Position numbers and translations under genes: made by a program
NCBI GenBank assembly: GCA_017404065.1
Contig: JAFRDB010000094.1
Coordinates: forward strand, 1 to 54,866
DNA: 54,866 nucleotides
Reading direction: 5' to 3'
DNA from: Clostridia bacterium
Lineage (GTDB): Bacteria > Bacillota > Clostridia > UBA1381
The notes under the pieces: model-generated
Databases searched by the model: none
What the model was told of the DNA's origin: nothing
The model's input: the letters and a program-made list of their open reading frames with translations, nothing else
Shown here: one piece after another, positions 49,312 through 54,866 of the stretch
Position numbering within the stretch: position 1 is the first letter of the stretch
Layout: every line of letters starts with the position of its first letter

Positions 49312-51473
49312 TATTGAAGCTTAGGCGGGTGAAATCGCATGATTTTATCCGCATTTTTGCAGAAGAGAGTGATTTTTTGAAGAACGGATCAAACGCGGCG
49401 GTAAAAATACTGCGTATGCGTATTTTACCGATATTAGGGATGATCATAGTATTTATAACGAGTATTTCCGTGCTTTATCTCGGTGAGCCGGTCGGGCTCA
49501 GCGACAACGGCGATTTCAGAAGGGTACTCATTACCAACAATATAGAGTATATAAACGACACGGATTGTCATTATCTGTTTAAGGAGAACTACAGGATGAT
49601 TCTCCCGAATGGAGCCGGTGTTCCGGAGGCGATCGGCGCGGCATGGAGGACAAGGAACGAGGAGGTCTATCGCTCGCCGCATTTTCTTATTATTAAGTTG
49701 TCAAAGGAGATCAATATTATCGCGAACGCGATCAGCGGCAAACCGCTGTCAAATTATGACATAAAATACATGGCGTTTATATATTGCTTCATGCTGTCGC
49801 TGGCTGCCGGTGTGATATTCACTTTTTTTTCGGATAATAAGCTGAGAGTGCAGGTGGCGGTATTTGTGCTGTTTATTTTTATTTTCTGCGATGCCGGATA
49901 TCTTTTATATTTCAACTCATTCTACGGAGAACCGCTCCAATACACAGCGCTGATGATGCTTGTTGCCTTCGGTATGCTTATATACAAGCGTCCGAGCGTG
50001 CCGAAGGTCATAGGCTTTTTTGTGTCGCTGTATTTTTTTGCAGGCGCGAAGCTTGCCAATATCCCATATTCGATGATAGTTGCGCTGCTTTCAATACTTA
50101 TTGTAATGATGCGGCGGGATATCAGATTCAGGCTGGCAGTTGTTTTGTCGGCGCTTGTTTGCGTTATAAGTATTGTCGGACTGTATATGTCAATACCTGA
50201 CTGGATGAGCCGCGATACGACATATCAGGCGGTATTTTTCGGTATAACAAAGAGCGGTGATGATCCTGCCGCTGATCTGAGAGAGCTGGGTGTTGATGAG
50301 AAGTATGCCGTGCTTTCGGGCACAAACGCATATATGGACGGAGACGAGCATCCGATAGATCTGGCAACCGATGAGTTTGCCGAGAGCTTCTATAACAGGG
50401 TAGAGAAAACAGATATAGCGTTTTTTTATCTGCGCCATCCGCTGAGATTTATAAAGGAGCTGTGCATGGCAATCGAAAATTCGGCATATATCCGTCCGCC
50501 GTCGGTAGGCAACAGCAGGACGGTGCTCATGGAGCTTACCGAGCGGTTCAGCGTATGGTCGAGGCTACGTGTCACGCTCAGGTTTTTATATGAGCCGTGG
50601 GTGATATTTGCAGCGTTTATGATCATAACCGGATACATGATATTTATAAATATTTTCTATATACATAACCACAGGATAGAAAGTCCGGAAAAGAAATATA
50701 TGATCTGCGCTCTGGACATACTTATACTTGGACTTTGGATAAACCTCGTCCTGCCGATACTCACAAACGGCGAAGCGGATCTGGCAAAGCACATGTTCCT
50801 TTTTGTGAACTGTATAGACATCTTATTTATGGTCTGCACCGTTGCGGCGGTAACGCTCCCGGTCAGGCAGATGTTAAAGGCTGTGGCTGCCGCGGCGATC
50901 CTTACGGGATTGTTCTATATACATCTGCCGCAGACGACTATAGATTTCGGAACGCTGGGCGGCAGGACATTAAAATGGAATATTACAAAGCGGTATGAAG
51001 ATGGCACGATGCTTATAGTATCAAAGAAATGTGTCGCATATATGCCATTTGATGAAACGACAAACAACTGGGAGAGCAGCGAGCTGAGAGCATGGCTCAA
51101 CAGCGCTTTTCTTACTGAATTTACGGATGAGGAGAAGGCGAGAATAGAGCTGACGGATAATCTTATCCCGCTGACATATAGCAGTCGAATGCGCGCCGAG
51201 AGCGGTGATCACGCGCATTATTGGAACTATACCCGCAGTCTGGTAAACGATCTTGCGGATACGTCATACCGCGTGAATGTAACAGATCGTGTGTTCCTGC
51301 CAACGCTGGATATGATGGAGCAGCAGGTGCCGGGAGAAACGTACTGGATACTCTGCCCATATACAAGTAATGACAGTATGCAGCGGTTCATGAACTATGA
51401 CGGGTTTATCCTGCATACGGACACGGCAAAGGAAATGGGAGTAAAAGCAGTAATGAGAATAAGGGTAAAATAA
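49308..51473 (+). CDS. GT-C-like membrane protein with DUF6273-like C-terminal domain
   Basis: A 721-residue protein. About eleven hydrophobic segments span residues 40-550. The first extracellular loop (GEPVGLSDNGDFRRVLITNN written as landmarks GLSDNGDFRRV and NNIEYIND) resembles hexose transferases of the WsfD type and holds an acidic motif. Residues 555-721 form a soluble outer domain like DUF6273 (SELRAWLNSAFLTEF, VFLPTLDMMEQQ, GFILHTD), a lectin- or FGE-like fold found on Clostridia surface proteins. This suggests a transferase fused to its own recognition domain (inference). In place of the spoIIE that often follows divIC, this gene is coupled to divIC by a 4-bp overlap. Confidence 0.75.
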   Translation: MILKLRRVKSHDFIRIFAEESDFLKNGSNAAVKILRMRILPILGMIIVFITSISVLYLGEPVGLSDNGDFRRVLITNNIEYINDTDCHYLFKENYRMILPNGAGVPEAIGAAWRTRNEEVYRSPHFLIIKLSKEINIIANAISGKPLSNYDIKYMAFIYCFMLSLAAGVIFTFFSDNKLRVQVAVFVLFIFIFCDAGYLLYFNSFYGEPLQYTALMMLVAFGMLIYKRPSVPKVIGFFVSLYFFAGAKLANIPYSMIVALLSILIVMMRRDIRFRLAVVLSALVCVISIVGLYMSIPDWMSRDTTYQAVFFGITKSGDDPAADLRELGVDEKYAVLSGTNAYMDGDEHPIDLATDEFAESFYNRVEKTDIAFFYLRHPLRFIKELCMAIENSAYIRPPSVGNSRTVLMELTERFSVWSRLRVTLRFLYEPWVIFAAFMIITGYMIFINIFYIHNHRIESPEKKYMICALDILILGLWINLVLPILTNGEADLAKHMFLFVNCIDILFMVCTVAAVTLPVRQMLKAVAAAAILTGLFYIHLPQTTIDFGTLGGRTLKWNITKRYEDGTMLIVSKKCVAYMPFDETTNNWESSELRAWLNSAFLTEFTDEEKARIELTDNLIPLTYSSRMRAESGDHAHYWNYTRSLVNDLADTSYRVNVTDRVFLPTLDMMEQQVPGETYWILCPYTSNDSMQRFMNYDGFILHTDTAKEMGVKAVMRIRVK

Positions 51474-51479
51474 TAGAAA

Positions 51480-52499
51480 ATGGAAACGAAAATATTGAAT
51501 ACGGACGATGCCGCGCTTGCTGAAGCAGGGCAGATATTAAGAGACGGCGGTCTTGTAGCGTTTCCCACAGAGACGGTCTATGGACTTGGGGCAGATGCGT
51601 ATAATGCTGATGCGGTAAGGAGTATATATACGGCAAAGGGCAGACCGTCGGACAATCCGCTGATAGTTCACATAGCGGATATTGCCGGGCTTTCCGGTCT
51701 TACTCGAGAGATAAGCGAAGGAGCGAGAGCGCTCATAAACGCGTTTATGCCGGGACCGTTCACGATAATACTTAAAAAGAGCCGGACTGTGCCTGACGCT
51801 GTAACCGCGGGCATGGATACGGTGGCGATACGTTTTCCGGAAAATGAAACGGCGCAGCGGCTCATAAAGTCTGCCGGCGTGCCGATAGCGGCGCCGAGCG
51901 CAAATCTTTCGGGAAAGCCAAGCCCGACGACGGCGGAGCACGTTAAGAATGATATGACAGGACGCATAGCGGCGATAATAGACGGCGGCGCCTGCGAGGT
52001 CGGAGTGGAATCCACGATAGTCGATGCGTCGCGCTCCGTACCGATGCTGTTAAGACCGGGCGGCATAACCTTTGAAATGATACAGTCAGTGGTTCCGGAG
52101 TCGGAGCTTGACCCTAACATACTTCGTTCGCTGGGTGAGGATGAAAAACCGCTGTGTCCGGGGATGAAGTATAAGCATTACGCGCCGGATGCCGAGGTAA
52201 CGGTCATAGAGGGCGATATGCGCGCGGTAAAACGTGAAATAGAGAAAAGACTCGGCGACAACAAAAACAGACGCTGCGGCGTGCTTACAATGAGTGATAA
52301 CGCGTATGACAGCGCGGTTATAATACATTGCGGTGATACAAACCGTGAATATGCAAAGAATTTGTTTGCATCACTGCGAGAATTCGACAGGCTCGGCGTT
52401 GAAACCGTATTTGCCGAATTTGAAAATCGTGACGGATACGGACTTGCTATACGCAACAGGCTGTATAAAGCGGCGGCACAAAGAGTGGTCAGGGTGTAA
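51480..52499 (+). CDS. tsaC: L-threonylcarbamoyladenylate synthase (Sua5 long form)
   Basis: A 339-residue enzyme that makes threonylcarbamoyl-AMP from threonine, bicarbonate and ATP for the t6A base of tRNA. The YrdC domain covers residues 1-205, with FPTETVYGLGADAYN, KGRPSDNPL, PGPFTIIL, RFPENE and PSANLSGKPSPTTAEHV. The C-terminal Sua5 domain (about 225-339) begins after CPGMKYKHYAPDAEV. The start is 6 bp after the upstream stop with only a weak ribosome binding site, so coupling is likely. Its TAA stop is part of the palindromic element at 52497. Confidence 0.95.
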   Translation: METKILNTDDAALAEAGQILRDGGLVAFPTETVYGLGADAYNADAVRSIYTAKGRPSDNPLIVHIADIAGLSGLTREISEGARALINAFMPGPFTIILKKSRTVPDAVTAGMDTVAIRFPENETAQRLIKSAGVPIAAPSANLSGKPSPTTAEHVKNDMTGRIAAIIDGGACEVGVESTIVDASRSVPMLLRPGGITFEMIQSVVPESELDPNILRSLGEDEKPLCPGMKYKHYAPDAEVTVIEGDMRAVKREIEKRLGDNKNRRCGVLTMSDNAYDSAVIIHCGDTNREYAKNLFASLREFDRLGVETVFAEFENRDGYGLAIRNRLYKAAAQRVVRV

Positions 52500-52602
52500 C
52501 GCGGAAAATAAGCGTCGCATCTCACAATTCTCAGGAGCTTGAAGTATACACATACGTCGGCGCTCCTTCGAACGGCGATCTGCTCGCTTCTTTTCCGCGT
52601 TA
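52497..52602. repeat. Palindromic element at the sua5 stop codon
   Basis: The ends are TAACGCGGAAAA (52497-52508) and TTTTCCGCGTTA (52591-52602), a perfect 12-bp inverted repeat; further inside AGCG pairs with CGCT and AGGAGC (near 52533) with GCTCCT. The first three bases are the sua5 stop. Type distinct from the dxr/tsaD elements. The T-run inside the right arm is short. Confidence 0.75.
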
Positions 52603-52705
52603 CTATTGGTGATGAGGAAAATAAGCGCCGCATCTCACCATTCTCAAAAGCTTGAAGTATAAACATAGTTACTGTCTGCGATGCGCAAAATAAGCGTCGC
52701 ATCTC
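52503..52705 (+). repeat. Three direct repeat units between sua5 and ywlE
   Basis: Unit 1 (52503-52554) and unit 2 (52616-52667) are 52 bp long with about six differences; both hold GGAAAATAAGCG and GCTTGAAGTATA. A partial unit 3 (52685-52705) begins GCAAAATAAGCGTCGCATCTC-like and pairs GATGCG (52680-52685) with CGCATC (52698-52703). Together with the palindrome they fill the 234-bp gap; no ORF or promoter is evident. Confidence 0.8.
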
Positions 52706-52733
52706 GATTCATCAAGAAAAGGAGAGATTTATA

Positions 52734-53189
52734 ATGGCAAAGGAGCCAGTAAAAATATTATTTGTATGCACAGGAAACACATGCAGGAGCGCTATGGCGG
52801 CGGCAATGATGGCTGATATCGCGGAGAAAAACGATCTGAATGTGCTTGTTGACAGCGCGGGCGTGTTTGCCGGGATCGGAGAGAAGGCAACGCCCGAGGC
52901 GGTGCGTGCTATGGAAAAACGCGGGATAGATCTCAGCGGACACCGTACAAAGCCGCTTACGGATGAGCTTATAGATATGGCGGATATTATCCTTGTAATG
53001 ACCTCGGCACATAAGCTGCTTATAGACGCTATGGCGCAGGGCAAGGCACATACGCTTCTGGAGTATGCAGGGAGCGAGGGAGACATATCCGATCCGTACG
53101 GCGGCGATGATGAGGAATACGAGGAAACAGCGCGGGAGATATATGACGCGCTTGTGGATATTGCTGAAAAGCTGCCGGTAGAAGAATGA
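52734..53189 (+). CDS. ywlE: Low-molecular-weight protein arginine phosphatase
   Basis: A 151-residue phosphatase of the LMW-PTP fold. The P-loop CTGNTCRS holds the nucleophile C12 and R18; the threonine T16 in the P-loop is the known mark for phospho-arginine over phospho-tyrosine specificity. The acid D in SDPYGGDDEEYEET completes the site. It reverses McsB arginine phosphorylation, which tags proteins for ClpCP. The location between sua5 and rimI-tsaD is common in Firmicutes. It overlaps rimI by four bases. Confidence 0.93.
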   Translation: MAKEPVKILFVCTGNTCRSAMAAAMMADIAEKNDLNVLVDSAGVFAGIGEKATPEAVRAMEKRGIDLSGHRTKPLTDELIDMADIILVMTSAHKLLIDAMAQGKAHTLLEYAGSEGDISDPYGGDDEEYEETAREIYDALVDIAEKLPVEE

Positions 53190-53590
53190 TAAGAAAAATG
53201 ATCGCGGCGGACATACCCGCCGCGCTTGATACAGACAGAGCGGCATTTGAAAGGCCGTGGGATGAGGCGGAGCTTGCGGCTGAGCTGCAAAAGGATTATG
53301 CCAGGTATTTTATATGTGATAACGGCTATGGCGGAATATGGTGCATATACGAGACAGCCGAGCTTATCCGTATAGCGGCGCGTGAGCCGCGGCGCGGCAC
53401 AGGCACAGCGCTTATGGACGCTCTGCTCGGCGCGGCGCGAGACGCAGGCTGTGAGCGTATGCTGCTGGAGGTGCGTGAGAGCAACGCGCCGGCGCGCGCG
53501 CTATATAAAAAATTCGGCTTTAAGGAAATATCTGTTCGCCGCGGCTACTATGAAGGCGAGGATGCTGTTATAATGGAGAAGATATTATGA
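53186..53590 (+). CDS. rimI: GNAT acetyltransferase, RimI-like
   Basis: A 134-residue N-acetyltransferase, a little shorter than most RimI proteins. The acetyl-CoA site is [19 protein letters not shown] (about 68-86), with the [25 protein letters not shown] segment near 96-120 (landmarks [14 protein letters not shown] and RGYYEGEDA). RimI acetylates the N-terminal alanine of ribosomal protein S18; the exact target is not proven. The shortened part lies before the acetyl-CoA site. Four-base overlaps with both ywlE and tsaD. Confidence 0.88.
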   Translation: MIRKMIAADIPAALDTDRAAFERPWDEAELAAELQKDYARYFICDNGYGGIWCIYETAELIRIAAREPRRGTGTALMDALLGAARDAGCERMLLEVRESNAPARALYKKFGFKEISVRRGYYEGEDAVIMEKIL

Positions 53591-54600
53591 ACGATATACT
53601 CATACTCGGCATTGAAAGCTCGTGCGATGAGACCGCGGCGGCGGTAGTCAGAAACGGGCGCGAAATGCTTTCGAATGTGATAAATTCGCAGATAGATATA
53701 CACAAGAAATATGGAGGAGTAGTGCCCGAAATAGCTTCGCGATGCCATATCGAGGTAATAAACGATGTTATTGACGAGGCGCTGCAAAACGCCGGAGTTA
53801 CAATGGAGGAAATAACCGCGATAGCGGTGACGTACGGCCCGGGGCTTGTTGGCGCTCTGCTTGTGGGTGTGGCGACCGCGAAGGCGCTTTCGTTCGCGCT
53901 CAAAAAGCCGCTTGTGCCGGTACACCATATAAAGGGTCATATCTGTGCCAATTATGTGGCTCATCCCGAATTGGAGCCGCCGTTTGTGTGTCTTGTCGCA
54001 TCCGGCGGACACAGCCATATAGTTTATGCAGAGGACTTTATAAGGTATGAGATAATGGGCATGACCCGTGATGACGCGGCGGGGGAGGCGTTCGATAAGA
54101 TTGCGCGCATACTCGGTCTCGGATATCCGGGCGGACCAAAGATTGACGCGCTCGCTAAGGAGGGAGATCCGCATAGGGTCGAATTTCCGCGAGTTAAGAT
54201 GGCGGGGGATTCGCTCGACTTTTCGTTCAGCGGAGTTAAGACCGCTGTGATAAACCACGTTCATAATCTGGAGCAGAAGGGTGAGGACTATAACCGCGCC
54301 GATATAGCTGCGTCATTTCAAAACGCTGTTACTGACGCGCTGTGTGAGCACACCATAGAGGCTGCAAGGCGCAAAAAAGCGGACAGGATAGTTCTTGCCG
54401 GCGGTGTTGCATCAAACTCGGCATTGCGGGCAAAAATGAGTGAGATGGCAGGCGCGGAGGGTATATCGGTATTGTATCCGCCTCCGGTGCTGTGCACGGA
54501 TAATGCCGTAATGATAGCTGCGGCGGGGTATTACGAATATATATCAGGCACACGCGCAGATATGAGCCTGAACGCTGTTCCGTCATTGCCGCTGGAGTGA
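53587..54600 (+). CDS. tsaD: tRNA N6-adenosine threonylcarbamoyltransferase TsaD
   Basis: A 337-residue ASKHA-fold enzyme that transfers the threonylcarbamoyl group to A37 of tRNA. The start [15 protein letters not shown], the metal-binding HHIKGH with H114 and H118, the SGGHSHIVY and [18 protein letters not shown] segments, and [10 protein letters not shown] are complete. It normally works with TsaB and TsaE, whose genes usually precede rimI; they are not in this window. Its TGA stop is followed directly by the palindromic element. Confidence 0.97.
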   Translation: MNDILILGIESSCDETAAAVVRNGREMLSNVINSQIDIHKKYGGVVPEIASRCHIEVINDVIDEALQNAGVTMEEITAIAVTYGPGLVGALLVGVATAKALSFALKKPLVPVHHIKGHICANYVAHPELEPPFVCLVASGGHSHIVYAEDFIRYEIMGMTRDDAAGEAFDKIARILGLGYPGGPKIDALAKEGDPHRVEFPRVKMAGDSLDFSFSGVKTAVINHVHNLEQKGEDYNRADIAASFQNAVTDALCEHTIEAARRKKADRIVLAGGVASNSALRAKMSEMAGAEGISVLYPPPVLCTDNAVMIAAAGYYEYISGTRADMSLNAVPSLPLE

Positions 54601-54866
54601 TAAAATTCAGTTTGTCGGGGAGATTACTGGGAGGCGCAGCCTGTCCTTGCCCTGGGGCAACACTGGTCGGGCGCAAGCGCCCTGCTCGTGCTGGCGTCCT
54701 GGGTAGGCTTTGCGAACTCGTTCGCAAAGGTCGGATTGGGGTTCACGGCACTAAAAAATGAGATAAATTAGCGGCTTTAGATAAAATCTATCTCTGCCGT
54801 AGCCCCCAACCCGCCTCGCAAGCTCGGCACCCTGCCCCGGGGCAGGGACAGCAGAGCCGAACCTCA
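54601..54866 (+). repeat. Palindromic dispersed element, copy 3 (cut by window end)
   Basis: The element begins TAAAATTCAGTTTGTCGGGG immediately after the tsaD stop codon and follows the same order as copy 2. Differences: an inverted copy of the 38-bp module sits in the left arm (54663-54699) instead of the right arm, and the 10-bp stem at 54708-54729 has different bases on both sides (CTTTGCGAAC and GTTCGCAAAG) but remains perfectly paired. The right terminal repeat lies past the window end. Confidence 0.88.

Overview
The window looks like chromosome of a spore-forming Clostridia member (Bacillota). The grounds are spoIIR, ypeB, yabP and yabQ; SLH-domain surface proteins; ArgR, long-form HPF, a CD1247-type protein and the protein-arginine-phosphatase YwlE; the MEP isoprenoid pathway; and strong consensus RBS and sigma-A promoters. 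Housekeeping genes use ATA (Ile) and AGA (Arg) heavily. A more exact placement (for example near SLH- and pectinase-rich gut Clostridia) is only a guess. I see no rRNA, tRNA, CRISPR array, prophage or complete insertion sequence.

Layout. 0-5.5 kb: a cytoplasmic GH28 pectinase translationally coupled to nadK, then argR and recN, with hpf convergent. 5.7-13.8 kb: ilvE, an Rpn/PD-(D/E)XK nuclease gene, a 1660-residue secreted modular protein with a cysteine-rich solenoid, and an RluA-type pseudouridine synthase. 13.9-17.6 kb: an EF-G paralogue, then a convergent HPr-kinase-like / PqqD-like / folA operon. 17.7-27.1 kb: an SLH protein runs into the conserved pyrH-frr-uppS-cdsA-dxr-rseP-ispG block, then aroQ and a Xaa-Pro peptidase. 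27.2-28.3 kb: efp and a CD1247-type protein. 28.4-38.4 kb: an exopolysaccharide phosphoregulation cassette (Wzz-like, BY-kinase, lipoprotein, VanZ-like, PHP phosphatase) followed by a strongly promoted S-layer-type protein, a secreted transglutaminase-like protein and a YD-repeat protein. 38.4-44.5 kb: a possible small membrane peptide, a SWIM-SNF2 ATPase, a GT-C-like membrane protein and a Yip1-like membrane protein. 44.5-51.5 kb: spoIIR, ypeB, mazG, hup, rqcP, yabP, yabQ, divIC and a membrane protein with a DUF6273-like tail. 51.5-54.6 kb: the t6A genes sua5/tsaC and tsaD with ywlE and rimI.

How it fits together. Most of the window is core metabolism, translation quality, envelope lipid/isoprenoid supply, sporulation and t6A tRNA modification. 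Genes for the cell surface are interleaved with these and sometimes co-transcribed with them. The BY-kinase/PHP pair probably controls chain length or export of a surface polysaccharide beside the SLH protein that may coat the cell.

The least expected structure is non-coding: a family of highly structured palindromic elements. One complete copy (about 297 bp) and two copies cut by the window ends share terminal inverted repeats. A smaller element after frr has different ends but carries the same internal hairpin module. Between copies a stem has changed on both arms so that pairing is kept, and a module has moved to the other arm in inverted orientation. Four such elements, including one after sua5, begin at or within a base or two of a stop codon. 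Other leads are the cysteine-ladder solenoid, a C-terminal module shared by two unrelated secreted proteins, the HPr-kinase/PqqD pair, and 25-bp-spaced repeats next to the promoters of two surface genes.
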